Positions 25,041 through 37,260 of a stretch of 64,000 bases of DNA are shown here, piece after piece (the first letter of the stretch is position 1; each line of letters starts with the position of its first letter). Made by a program: the position numbers and the translations under genes. Below the pieces are notes generated by a model. It ran no database searches and had not been told where the DNA came from. It was given only the letters and a program-made list of their open reading frames with translations. This DNA comes from Manis javanica (Eukaryota; Chordata; Mammalia; Pholidota; Manidae): positions 33,915,501 through 33,979,500 of the forward strand of contig NC_133157.1 in NCBI RefSeq assembly GCF_040802235.1, written 5' to 3'.

Positions 25041-25220
25041 TCCAGTGGGTCCCAAACCAGCTGTTTGGCAAATCACCTAAGGAACTTGTCTTAAAAAATG
25101 CAGATTCTGGGACCTCAGCCCTCAGAGATTGGAGTTCAGCAGGACTGGGATTTAGTAGGACAGCTTGGCCATCTGCCTTTTTTTAAAGTTCTCCAGGTGA
25201 TTCTGATGATGATTAGCAGG
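25041..25220 (+). mobile_element. MER5-type hAT DNA transposon remnant
   Basis: It contains 'cccaaaccagctgtttggca', 'aatcacctaaggaacttgtc', 'aatgcagattctgggacctc' and 'ctccaggtgattctgatgat', matching the MER5 layout. It is diverged and inactive. Confidence 0.7.
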
Positions 25221-25439
25221 TAAGATATTCGCAGGCCCAGATAACTCTCCAGCTGACAGAAGATGACAGCCAGACTAGGGGAGGCAGAATGAAGGTGCAA
25301 GGTTATGCCTCATTTGATGATAAGCTCTTCAGTTGTCCAGGAGAGAACTGAGCTGGGTTGCATATCTAAGAGCCTTGATATATTAATAATGTTTTTCCCC
25401 AATATTGTTTTTTGTGTTTAACACGTTTTACTTTTTAAA

Positions 25440-25570
25440 GCAGCTTAAAAGATTCCCAGCCATGCTGCAGGGCATGCAGATTTGTGCAATGTTTACAATG
25501 ACTTTGTTGTTCATTAAACAAATTTACCCAGACTAACCCAACATGAAAGAAATCATCTTGTTTACAGTGA
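25440..25570. promoter_or_regulatory. Candidate distal regulatory element (POU, C/EBP, FOX motif cluster)
   Basis: A non-repeat stretch about 14 kb upstream of PAX5 exon 1A packs an octamer-like ATGCAGAT (25474-25481), a C/EBP-type TTGTGCAAT (25482-25490) and two forkhead TGTTTACA sites (25490-25497 and 25559-25566). The first three motifs abut directly. Function is inferred from motifs only. Confidence 0.3.
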
Positions 25571-26570
25571 GATCCTGAGAAAAATATGTGTAGCAAAGAC
25601 AGACAAACACACATAAACCTGGGTTGCCGAGTGGGACATGATTTGCTGCTGCATCCAATTTTTCTCATTAGAACTTTTTTTATTTGAACATGACTCAGTA
25701 CCCCGTGTAAATGCAAGGTTGTTAATCTTATTACTATATGGAAAACAAATTAATTAGTATGCATGCTATTGGAGATGAGTTGTAAGGTTGGTGTTAGAAA
25801 GAGTAGGAAAATACACTTATTACTCCAAATGATATCTGATATACACATTCACATCTGACTTCTACTTTAAGATCGGTTCCAATATATGGGCAACAAAAAT
25901 AGCTAATAAAAATTGAGCTTTTGTGCTCAGCATCTAAGCATTGGAGTTAGCCAAATACACACATGCTGGTCTTCTTTTAAAACAAAGGTCAATGTGATGA
26001 ATAACTGCTTGTCACTGTCCCTCCACTGAGACTTACCTGCAGCAGGCACTTTCTAAGGTTCCAGTTTCCACCCCAAACCAAACCTAGCTGAGACTGACCT
26101 GTTTCTTCCATGTGGCCTCCATGCTGTTTATGCTCCTCCCTGAGCACTCTCTACCTTGTTTTAGTGGCCATAATGAGTATATTTCATTTTTCCAGTATAC
26201 TGTGTGCTCTTTGAGGGTGGACACTACATTCCTATAGGAGAGCCAAGTCCATATTAATCAGAATACCATGCTACAGGAACAAAAAATTACAAAGAATGAG
26301 AATGCTCTTTATGTAGCAATGTGGAACAATCACCAGGATGTATTAAGTGTACCCATATGGACTCTATCTGGGAGTGTACTGGTAACTAGGTTACTAGAAA
26401 GGGGACATGGGTGGTTGAGACATAAATAGGAAGAGACATTTCCTCAGTTGCTTTTGTACCTTTTGAATTCAAGCCATATGTATGTACTACTGAGTAAAAA
26501 ATAAATAAATAAACTTAAAAATAAAATCTGGTAAAGAGGAAATATTTGCTCAAAAAAAAACCTCCCACCA

Positions 26571-26840
26571 CAAAGGGAAAGGGACTGGGGATGATGGGTG
26601 GGAAGGGAGGGATAAGGGCGGGGAAAAAGAAAGGGGGCATTACAATTAGCATGTATAGTGTTGTGGTGGGGTACAGGGAGGGCTGTACAACACAGAGAAG
26701 ACAGGTGGTGATTATACAGCATCTTGCTACGCTGATGGACAGTGACTGTAGTGGGGTGGGGGGGACTTGGTGAGCGGGGGAGAGCCTGGTAAACATAGTG
26801 TTCTTCATGTAATTGTAGATTAATCATAGCAAAAAAAGAC
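26571..26840 (+). mobile_element. 5'-truncated L1 3' end with target-site duplication
   Basis: About 270 bp lies between exact 14-bp direct repeats AAAACCTCCCACCA (26557-26570 and 26841-26854). It ends in 'taatcatagc' plus an A run. It shares 'cgctgatggacagtgactgt' and flanking wording with the nested element at 13.4 kb, so both belong to one L1 lineage. The long minus-strand frames across it are fortuitous. Confidence 0.9.
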
Positions 26841-28914
26841 AAAACCTCCCACCAAAACAAAACATTAAAACAAACATAGTTTGGGGTGTAAAGACTTTAG
26901 AAAGTCCTTTAGTAAATAAACCAGTCTTATTTTAACTCAGTAAATTTATGTATACCAAAGAAATATAAGATATCCAGTGTTACCCCAATGGCTTTGATCC
27001 TCAAATTCTTTGTAAAAATATTCATTTATTATTATCTCACAAAACACAAGTGACCCACTGATGTGCTCTAGGCAGCATTTTAAACCAGAGAATAGATACT
27101 GCCTGGGTGAAGCTTTTCCCTTCTCTGGACCTCAGTTTCCCTATCTTAGATTAAGCCCACTGTATGAGATTATCTCTGATGCTCCTTGAAGCTCTGAAAT
27201 TCAGAGATTCTCTGGCAAGAATATTTGAAAGATCTCCTACAAAGCAAGGCTCTGCTTTGAGTAGCAATTGGAGGCAAGGAGCTCTGGGATGCTTGTCAAA
27301 AAAAGTTACAGATGTATCTGATGTGAAAGTATTTCCCCCAAACCAGCTTCTCCCAAATCCCAGGGATAAAAAAACAAAAATCAAAAAACAAACAGCAACA
27401 ACAAAATGAGAATGAAAGGAGGTTATAGGGAACCAATATTTGGCTTACTAAGGTTACTGATACTGCCAAAGTCTCAGCATTTCTGCTTTTTCATTCTGCA
27501 TCCTTGGGCAAAACCCTGAGTTGAGACTCAGTTTCCTTAGCTATAAAATGGGTATAATAATTGCTTTGCTGCTTTCTGCAAATTCTTGGTAAAGTCATTT
27601 AATTTATGACAGCAACAGTGATAAGAGAACAGAGCTGATGACAGGTTTGTCAAACCATTTATTTTAAATGTTGCTTATGGAGTTAGCTTTTATTTGTCAG
27701 TTGATTTCACTTGCTTGGGGCAAGAGTGTCTTATGAAAGTATTGTAGTCATCCATTACTGGAGGCAAAATAAACTTATAAAAACCTTTTGCAAAGTGACT
27801 TGCTCATATATGTCAAGAACCATGCAAGAATTCATACCCTCTTACCCAGCAAATCTAGATCTGGGGAGTTTAGGAATAAAAAAGAAAGGAGAAGGTAGTA
27901 TGAAGATGTGCACTTTAGGATTATTCATGATAGTGAAAAACTGAGTCCTTCTAAATACACAATACTAAGGAATCAAATGTCTACTTAAAAGGTGTTAAGC
28001 AGCCATTAAAATAATTGTTAAAATATTTATTTTAAAATGATAATTAAGAAGACCATGTGACATTATAACCAGAAATTGTTAAGTGAACCAAGCTGTAACT
28101 ACACTAATAAATTACCTATGTAAATTTTGCCGACATGTAAGTTAGGACAGAAGAGGAGCTCTGAACAGTTCATTTGTTTGGATGGTAGGATTATGGATAT
28201 TGTCTCTTTCCTTTTAATTTCCTTTATTGTTGTAATATTGTGAACTAAATAAAAATCTGGGAAAAAATGCAATGAAAGCAACAGCTAGTTACATTTTGTT
28301 GTATCCTTCATAGATTCCTCCTGAAGAAAGGGATTAAATGTGGTTTATCACAGCAAATTGTAAAATAAGACCCACTAATGCATTTCCTCTAGACCCTCCT
28401 ACCCTTCTGAGAATAAATCAATATGTAAACACCAGAGTTGATTTTTTAAAATCCAGGATTATCTCATTATTTTATTTAAATCATATAATGAGAGAAAATA
28501 CACTCCTTTTTTTGGTAATTAAAAGTTTCCTCAGCCAAGTCCCATATGTCTGGTCCTTCCTGCCAGTGAGTGTGGACACTCACTCCCACATTATGCACTT
28601 CTCAGCCCGTTGGACATCCGTTCAGGTGTATAAACAGTGAAGGAGAAGGTCCACTCAGGCTGAAGGGACCCCAGTGGGTCTTCCTTTATGATATTAGCAT
28701 GCTAATTTCTGCCCAGGCTGCAACCTGGGTCTGTTATCAGGATCCCCTGAGATAATGTGCAGGAAGACACAGAAGTGCTTTGCAAGTCCTCTAGAATATT
28801 GTCCAGTTGCATCTTTTTTCTTTGAGAGTCACTGCAGCATAATGGGGGACCCACAAGATGTAGAATCCAGGTGAAGGCATGAATGGGGGATGGAGGAGGA
28901 CAAGGTTTTAGGGA

Positions 28915-29105
28915 AGCAGTTATAGCGTTAGTTAAGAAATCTGGCTCTGGAGTCAAAATTGGCTTTCAAATTCTAGCTCTGTCATCTCCTAACTGGGTGA
29001 TCCTGAGCAAGTCTCAGTGTCTCTGAGCCTCAGAGTCAAAGCTTCACTCAACTCATGGTGATAAGGTATATAAAGCACAGAAAACAGTGAGCACTCAAGA
29101 CATGC
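28915..29105 (+). mobile_element. MIR SINE
   Basis: The order 'aagaaatctggctctggagt', 'caaattctagctctgtcatc', 'ctgggtgatcctgagcaagt' and 'ataaagcacagaaaacagtg' matches MIR. A second, shorter MIR-like copy follows at about 29130-29250 ('accttgggcaattctatttc', 'catctgtcaaatggg'). Confidence 0.85.
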
Positions 29106-31004
29106 CAACTCTTCTCACCAACCTCCCATGCCTGACTTCCCACTAACTCACTGTGGAACCTTGGGCAATTCTATTTCCCTCTCTGGGCCTTAGTGTCTCC
29201 ATCTGTCAAATGGGGCACAGGGTTGGATTCAGTGGTTCCCAGGGCTGCCTTAGCATAGATGGCCCAAGCCTGTGGTTTCACAGTAGTGGTTGCAGTAATG
29301 TCCTTTTAAAGATAAATTGACATGGGAATCTCTGGTCCCTGGGGATGCAGCCATGGGACTGGGGTTTCAGAAATTTTCTGCAGATTGGGCTCTCGGCCCC
29401 AGAGTCCTGTTCCTCCTTTATTCTTGAATGTGCTTCCCTCAGTCAACAATCTGAGACTGCCCCTTGCAGCTGGGATCATTCGTCCAATGACATAGGAGAG
29501 ATGTTGAAACCCCCTTCACGCTGTCTGAGCAGATATTTTCATAGGAACCTTCACTGTGTCACCTTGTTTGTTCTTTCCTGAGAGCAACGACCCCCACAGG
29601 GCAGAACGAGGACCCGTGGATAGAAGTTACATGGAAACGGATGTATGCTCATTGAGGGAAAGGACTTCCTGCCAGCAATTCCACAGTGAAAGAGGCTAGT
29701 GAGCTCACTGTTTCTGGAGATATTCAAGCTCAGGCTGAATGACTATTCACTGGAATGTTGCAGAAAGGCCAGTCTAGATACAGCTGATACAATTTAATGA
29801 GGCCCGCTACCCCAAGTCCTTGTGCTATTAATGAACTATTCACTGATTTATTACTACTTAATTAGCAACACATTAATCGATGAACTACTGGTTGTACTAT
29901 CCTAGAGGCCCTGTCCTACTTTAGTTTCTCTCTGAAGAGAATACCCACTGGAAGACTCCTGGGATTAGGAGTTGGTGGAGAATCTGACAGAACACATGAC
30001 TTATGACTCATCTTTCTGAGCCTTCTTTCCCACAGAGTGAAATTCTACCATGTATAGGATGTGTGTGTGTGTGTATACAGTAGAGTTCACCTCATTAATG
30101 CACTATTGACTGCAATTATGTCTTTTCATTTTCCCTCTAAGATCTGAGGTTTTCTTCCCACTTCAGCTCTGCCCAGCTGTTTTTTTCCCAGCAATTCTAG
30201 ATCCTACATTCTCTTTTCAGAAATTTAGCAGCAGTATCATGACAGCTGTTAACCTATGGCTCTCAGATGTGCTTGAGTTGAATTTTTTGTTTTTCGTTTT
30301 CTCTCTCACAGTGCTGGAAAAGGATACTTTAAAAAGAACTGCACAATTTTTCAACACATGAGTACTGTTGGCCTCTTCCTATACAAACCTTCACTCATAA
30401 CTCCCGTCAAATGCTGGACCATCGGCTCCTCTACTGAAATACATTTAGTCAACCAAAACAGATTTTCTTTAAACAGCATTGGGGAATCTAAACCCATCCT
30501 AATAATACTTCACAAGGCAAGTGCCCAACTATTAGCTCACTTGGTCCTTACAACAGACCTAAGAGGTAGATTGAGTGGGTGAGCTTCAGTCATAGACTGC
30601 AGAGACCCAGTCCAGAGATTTCCCTTTGACTACATTTATTCATTCATCAGACTCTCAAATGAGTATCTTCTATGTGCAGGTCCTATGTTGTTCTGGGGTG
30701 CAGAGATGGAAGCCCACAGAAGTAGTCAGCAGTGACCTCTGTTTGGACAGAGACGCTTGGCAAGAAAGAACTTTGTGAAGCTCAGAGGGATGTTCAGATG
30801 TTCCCATGGGCACCACCTGGGAGTGGCGAGTAAGAGGGCCAACCTTAAGATTACTCTAATGCAATTCTTACTGTATGTCCTCAAAACTCTGATTCCTTAG
30901 CTGGTCCCAGTTTCATCACCAGGGAAACATTCTCTCTCTTCCTGCTTTGCCAATGTCTACACAGGCCAAGCATTTTCTACCTGTAAGCCATTGATCATAC
31001 TGAA

Positions 31005-31110
31005 CCCTTCGTCTGTAGCACCCTTCTCTCACACCTTTTTCAACTAAGTCTTCAAGCTTAGATGAAACACCATCTCCTTCAAGAAACCTTCATAGACTTC
31101 CCCCAAGTAG
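31005..31110 (+). mobile_element. L2 LINE fragment
   Basis: It contains 'tcaagcttagatgaaacacc', 'atctccttcaagaaacc' and 'ttcatagacttcccc', typical of the L2 3' region. Confidence 0.6.
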
Positions 31111-31454
31111 GAAAGTACTCCTTCATTTTTCTTTTATTTAATTAAAAGTCAAATTAGTTCTACCTTAAATTACAGGTTTATTTTTCTGACATGACTGAAG
31201 CAGCTGGAGGGCAGGAGAGTCTTGCCTTCCTCCAGGACTAAGCACTGGACTCTCTTTGCTAAATGGAATTGATTTAAAAATGGAAGAAGGGGACAGATAG
31301 TTCTTTGTTCCTTTGGGGGCACATTGGAAATGGTTTGCAAATAGAGTTGCTGGTATTTTGGGGGTTTGGGTACTGCCACCCTGACAAGTTCCATGGTGAG
31401 GTGGCAGGAGTAAATGAATCACAGTGCTTTGGTCCTTGCCCTGGAAAAGCTTTT

Positions 31455-31625
31455 AAGCCAGTGCTTCTCAATGGATGGTTTAGGTATCTCCTGCATCTGA
31501 CTCATTGGGGGAAGTTAAACATCTGGATTCCAAGCCCTGTTCATACCAAGAAATCAAGCCCTCTGGAGGTGGGGCCCAGGGATCTGCATGTGATCCTTCT
31601 CACACTAAAGTTTAGAAGCTACCAT
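31455..31625 (+). mobile_element. MER5/hAT-like DNA transposon remnant
   Basis: It starts 'agccagtgcttctcaatgga' and contains 'tctggaggtggggcccaggg' with 'atctgcatgtgatc', the layout of MER5-related hAT elements. It is diverged, so the family is uncertain. Confidence 0.55.
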
Positions 31626-33995
31626 CATGAGGGAACAGAATGAATTACTGCCTGAAGAGCTAGGGTCCCAGAGGTGGAGCCTGCCCACAGGAGCTCATGA
31701 ACTGTGTAGAAGAGTGAGGACTGGACAGAAATCCTCTCTTGCCAACATACAAGGAAACGGAAGGAGATAGCTCAGGGCTGTGTATCTACAAGATGTAGCT
31801 CTGGGAGGATGCCCCACAGCTGGAGGGTTTACTAAGGTGCATGAGGAGCATTCCAGCCTGAAGTTTTTTTGTTTTATCCTAGGCTGGGGTTTTTAATGAA
31901 CTTTGCAAGCTCCCAGGGCAGAAAGTGGAAAACTGATAGTAATTAAATTTTTCTGTGTTTCTTTCCTGTGGTCCTAGGCTTTTCCCTTATCTCTCTCCCT
32001 TTGGACTTTGGGGTCCATTCATGCCATTTGGTAAGGGGAGAACATCTGCAGCTAATGTTCTGGTGATCTGAAGGAAGGGTGGCCAGGGCTTTCCGGCTTA
32101 TCTGTCCTCCCTTCTTTGCTCCACTTCACAAACCACTGTGAATTCCTTCCATCAGAAGCATTTGTCATTCCTGCCATCCACCAAGCCCGTGGTCAGCAAT
32201 TTTCACAGCATTTTGTTTATACATTGATATACAGTAGTCTCATCTGCAAAATGGAAATATTAATCATGTTCTCTGCATCCTTATTATCCAGCCAAGTCCT
32301 CTTCAACCTCCAACACTCATCTAGGTAACTCTCCCTTTGCTCACACCCATTCTCACACTTAAAGTCTAAGTAGAGTTCTGTCTCCCCTCTGGACCAGGCC
32401 TACGGCTCAAGTGACATTACACACTGGTCTCTGACACAGGGCTTTGCACCCCTTCCCAGGGTGACTGTGAGGATCAAATGACTGCTGGATGGAGACTGAG
32501 GGCTTCTCTGCAAATGTTCTTGCCCTCCTCCCTGGCATTCATGACAATGGAGGTCACTGAGCTGGCCCATTAGGCAAGGTGGATGGGAATCCCAGTACCT
32601 CAGGCATCAGACTCCCCAGTTGGGTCCGGAGCAGGAAAGGAGGGCTATCCACTTGGAGTGTGCTGCCCTTCTGGACACAGAAGCACACCTCTCCTTCTCC
32701 TTCCCCATGCAAGCTGGGAAACAGCTTCCACCTGGGTGGCCAGAGGGGCTTTTGGGGCAGAGCTTTCCTCTTGGCCTCCAGAAGCTGCCCTGGCTGGCGC
32801 AACCCAGGCACCCAGCCTATACTGATGGCCTCAGAGGAAATGGAGGAAACAAGCAGTCGCTAAACGGCGGGCTTTAGTGAAAGGAGCCAGGACAAAACCC
32901 AGTCTGAGCTTAATTAAAGAGTGCTTAATCTCTCCCCCAACAAATGCAGGTCGTCCAAAAAAGAGAACAGGAGCTCCAGTGGCCAGGAGGACCTGAAACC
33001 TTATAAACAAGCACTTCGGGCTGTGCAGGGCAGCTCCACTATGATCTGATACAATGACTATTGTCAAGGAGAGCTGTTTTTCCATGTTTTTGTATCCTTT
33101 ACTTCTCATTTTCTTTTGCTACCTAATTTCATGCGTCAGAGGTCAAAAGACAAAAGGTCAGGCCTGGTTTAGAGTCAGCAAGCTCCCCATCACCAGGAAC
33201 GTGTGTCCAAAGGAGTGCTTTGAGGCACCTCCTGTGGACACCGGCAGGTTTTTTTATCCTGTCTAATTCTCTTTTGTCCCTTCATGGGGTACACGAGTCT
33301 ACGTGTAAATTGTATGAGAAATGAGACACCAGCTGCTGTACCAAACTAGGAAAAAAATCACCCTCCTTTCAATTCACCAAACTGTTTCCATCTCATACCT
33401 GTTAGAAAGAATTCGTGCCTAAGAAGCCCATCTGCAAGCTCTCAACCTGCCAATGCACAGAACGTTTGTATATCTATCTTTCTGTCTTTGTATAAACATA
33501 TAAACATATAATTATACTATAAATGCAAAATCTGGATAGATATTCCTTAATTGTTTCTTTGAGAGAAATTATTAAGATCTCTTCAGAAAAATCACCCATC
33601 ACTTGTCCTAAAAATTGCTTTCACTGAAATTCGAGCACCATTTTAGAATGACTAATTTAGTATGGTTCTTTTAGTATGAATTTGCTATGACTATTTTGTC
33701 TTAGACCTCCAATACTCTCAATACCTCATTTTGGAAATTTTTAAATAAAAGTGGCTTGTTAGTTCCCTTGTGTTATAGGTAGGCATTTATGTGTTTATAA
33801 GGAAAATATAGTGCCATGATTTCCCATTTTCATGATGTAGGGGGTAAACGACTTTCTTGTTCTTGTTTTACATTCGTAAACCCCTCAACTTGGTTTGCTA
33901 AGTGGCTTCCATCTGATTGAAAATAAACTAGGCAACATGTTTAAATATTCTCTTTGTAGACAGTTTTTTTAGTTGGTTGGCATTCAGTGTCTGAA

Positions 33996-34199
33996 GCCCC
34001 CATTTCCAGTACAAAGTAAAAGAAAAAGTTGAACACTTTTGTAAGTGGGTCTGGGGATCGCTAGACACTGGGGCTGGAAGCAGGGCTCACTTCAAAGGCC
34101 CCCATCTCCAGTACAAAGTAAAAGAAAAGTTGAGCACTTTTGGAAGTGTGTCTGGGGATCGCTAGACACTGGGTCTGGAAGCAGGGCTCACTTCAAAGG
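33996..34199. repeat. Two-copy 102-bp tandem duplication
   Basis: The units 33996-34097 and 34098-34199 both read from 'gcccccat(t/c)tccagtacaa' through 'tctggggatcgctagacact' to 'gcagggctcacttcaaaggc'. A few substitutions and one-base indels separate them, so the event is real and not very recent. It lies about 5 kb upstream of PAX5 exon 1A. Confidence 0.93.
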
Positions 34200-35440
34200 C
34201 CCTTTGGACCCAAGCCCAGCCTCTCTTTTCCATCCTACTTTGGGCTGGATCCTGGAAGACACTACCAGCAAATAGCTCGTCAACTTGCTAAGAATAGGTA
34301 ATCAGCAGCAAAATTGAAAGGTTTTTAGAGCGCAGTTTTATTTCACGATGTTCCCAAATCCAGACTTCATATCCTGCAGTTCCTTTTCCTCCCGCAGAAG
34401 ACTTCCTCTCAAAAGAAAAAATAAAAATCAGTTCACAACCTGCCCTGGGACTGAGGCACTTGGCCATTTGCGAGGTCACCCTACAGGCTCCAGGGAAAGC
34501 GTTCCAATCCTGCTGTGATTCTCTGCCATAGCCCTGAAGTTATTACAGACAAATGGAGAATGAAGTAAGTGAGAACATTAAAGAGCCTACTTACAGGAGT
34601 GCTTCGCTTCTGTTTAACATTCTGATCTGCGTCCAAAAACTAAAAGAATCATTCTGCACGTCTGGGCTGGTGCATGAATATTTAAAGCTCACATTACACA
34701 GAGAAATATCAGAAGAAAAAAGGGGTGGGGAGGGCTAACAGTTCATCCTATAAATACTGATAGAAATAAAACATCCTACATATAAGCTTTCTTCAGGAAA
34801 ATACAATTTTATTACTTACAGATTATAGTATTGTTAAATTTGAAAGGAAATATAAGACAAAATAAACTGATTAACACATATTTTCAATGTTGAAGAATCA
34901 TAGCGCCAGTAAATCTTTTGAATGCCCTGTTTTGGATTCTTAGGTACTCGTGGATTGCAGGGACGTGTTGGCAAATTTTAAATACAACTGACTGCCTTTT
35001 TTCCATGTTCATATATTGCGAATGTTAACTCCAGGAGAGTGAATTTTATCTCAAAATTCTCCAAGAGTTGCCCTCTATTCGTGTCTCTATGCATGTGTGT
35101 ACGGCATAAACTTGACGTCTGCCATGTGTACCTGTGCGCTGGAAACCAGTTGTGGAACTGAATTGAATTACTGGATTTGAGTTGGAATGAACCCATCCAA
35201 ACGACCCAGGTCTGCACTCTTTGAGGCTTCTGTCACGAACACTTTTAATTAAAGCAAGAAAGGCAGTAAAGTAAAACAACAATAGCAATAACCCACCATG
35301 AGCAAGCACCAGGTTCCCCGAACACAGTCCCATCGTGTTTTCCAGGGCTACCCGAATAGTTCTGGGTAGCCAGCCGCTAGCACATGGTGCCCCAGCGAGC
35401 CAGCAGCCAGAGCTCGAAGCCCTTTATGCGCAGAGGATCC
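34200..35440. other. Intergenic DNA just upstream of the PAX5 CpG-rich region
   Basis: Apparently unique AT-rich sequence without recognisable repeats. Open frames on the minus strand have no recognisable protein features. CpG density starts to climb at about 35.4 kb. Confidence 0.6.
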
Positions 35441-35449
35441 CACTGGCAG

Positions 35450-36310
35450 CAAAAATGGGTGCTTTAACCCAAACCATTCATCGGCCCCTTTCTGCCGCGG
35501 GCGCCGTTTGAAAACTTGCGGTGGCAACTGGCTGGCGTTGCGCGTTTTGCGCTCTACGCCCGGGCAGTTGCCAGTGGAGAAGTGGTCCATCCACCCGGGC
35601 GCCGCCCCTAGGCAAGTCCCAAGTTTATAGCGCAAGGGATTTACTCGCCGCGACTCGTCCACCCTCAATCCTAACTCCATCCAGGCCCAGCAAACGAAGC
35701 GGGGCGGGGCTGGCATAGGGGCGCCGCCTGCGGAAGGTGCGGTGCCACGTGCGCGTTGCGCGGACCCCGAATCCTGCGAGTCCAGCTGCGGCCTCAGCAG
35801 CTCCCAGAACTGGGCCCCCCATCTTTAGGGCGGAGCCTCTTCCTCGCCTCTCGCCTGGACGTCGGCTCCCACCCATCCTCAGCGCAGGCTACTGCATAGA
35901 GCTCCAGGGCCAGAGTCTTTCCCGGCGGCTTCTTCCTAGGCTCGCACCGACGGAGGCCCAGAGGCTGATCGCGGTGGTCCAGCCTTTGCTATATTCCGGC
36001 CTGGGCGTTTGGGGGTGGGGTTCAGTAAGAGCCGGAACCAAGCCCCAGTCCCGGCTCTACAAGCCTTGGTGTCCTCGGGTGTTTCATGGTGCAGTAGAAA
36101 AGCCCGACCTAGGCTTCTTTCCTCCGGATGTCGGCCTCCCCACCCCTAGACTGCAGCGTCTGAGTTGCAGGGAAGCTCGCAGAGTGCCTAGGCCAACCCG
36201 TTCTGTGATTCTTTTTTTTCTTGTCACCCTGTTCTCGGTTTTCTGCTTTCTCCCTCTCACAGAATGCAAGAACGCGCGGGAGCCTGGAGGAGACTCCAGT
36301 CTGCCTTTCC
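35450..36310. promoter_or_regulatory. Upstream CpG island of PAX5
   Basis: CpG-dense DNA (for example GGCGCCGCCTGCGG near 35720 and GTGCGCGTTGCGCGG near 35749) about 3 kb before exon 1A. It includes an E-box CACGTG (about 35746). It may be the shore of the PAX5 1A promoter or a separate, possibly divergent start. No TATA box or recognisable exon is visible. Long open frames across it are what CpG-rich DNA gives by chance. Confidence 0.5.
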
Positions 36311-37260
36311 CCACAATCTTGTCTCTCCCACTCCATGTTTCTTTCTCTATATATTTTCCCCGCATTTGCTTGCCGGTTTAGCTCGCACATCTCTGCCTCT
36401 CTAGATTTGCTTCTCCCTTTCTCCCTGGTTTAGCATTAAGCAAATCCAGGTGTAACGTGGTTGGACAAGTTCCAGCAACGGACAGAAAGAATTCTTTTTT
36501 TCTGTCTTTGGAACATTTCCGGTCACTACAGTTTGGCTTCCCCTTGAAGTAGTACCAGCGCTGGTTCCGCCATGCAGGCCTCTGCTACCAAGGCTCCGGC
36601 TCGCTCGCTCTCGCTCTGTAGCTGTGCATGTGTACGTTCGAGTGTGGATTTGTGTCTATGGTTGCCAACAGGGCAGGCTCTCCAAACCGAAAGCTGAGCA
36701 CAGCTGGGTTCCAGGCTTCTAGGGCGGTGAGCGAAGAGAAAGGGGATTTTCCCGGGATCCCGACGCTGACCTGCACCTAGAGTCCAAGCGTCCCTAGCCC
36801 CTTGCCTAATATATTTAGGGCCACATCAATTCCGTGTCCTCCGAAGAGGCCACCTGCTCTGCAGCAGGGAGCCGTGCCTTTTTATAACGCTGCGGGAGTC
36901 GGAGATGTCCGAAGCACGCCGGCCAGGAGCAAGGGGAGATCCACCCCGGGGACAGGGTGGACCAGGGGATGGCGGCTGGGTCTGGATACCCCGCGAGGGG
37001 GTCCGGAGTGACCGGGCAGTGGCGCCACACGACCCGCGGGGTTATGACTAGGGCGGGCTCCCCCTCGGGAATGCATATTTGTTTCGCGTTGGTCTGGAGC
37101 ACTCAGAGTACAACGCGGCAGCGCTGTTAGGTATTTCGGAGCATGGCAAAACCACCATTCATGATGCTTGGCCTAATCCTCTGCCCGTTCTGGGTGCGGG
37201 CAGGAACGGAGTAGTGGCTGGTGTCTCCTCCCTAATCAAACAGCCCCTCAAAGCCAAAAT

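Larger units (their letters stand above)
19480..26556. other. Intergenic DNA, part 3
   Basis: No gene is supported. The stretch contains MIR copies at 22730-22935 and 23240-23430, ancient repeat remnants at 21880-22150 and 24780-24910, a MER5-type copy at 25041-25220, an L2-like piece at about 26085-26240, and a candidate regulatory element at 25440-25570. The rest, including 19.5-21.8 kb, is apparently unique sequence. Confidence 0.65.
26855..33995. other. Intergenic DNA, part 4
   Basis: No gene is supported. It contains MIR copies (27465-27600, 28915-29105, 29130-29250), an ancient repeat near 30635-30700, an L2 piece at 31005-31110, a hAT remnant at 31455-31625, and AT-rich sequence with homeobox-like sites at 29805-29890. 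GC-richer sequence at 32.5-32.9 kb has open frames on both strands but no recognisable protein. Confidence 0.65.

Noticed and set aside
26444..26860. 138-codon minus-strand frame
   Set aside because: It covers the inserted L1 3' end and its flanks, so it is repeat sequence.
35737..36381. 214-codon plus-strand frame upstream of PAX5
   Set aside because: CpG-island frame of low complexity, with no family features and no splice context.
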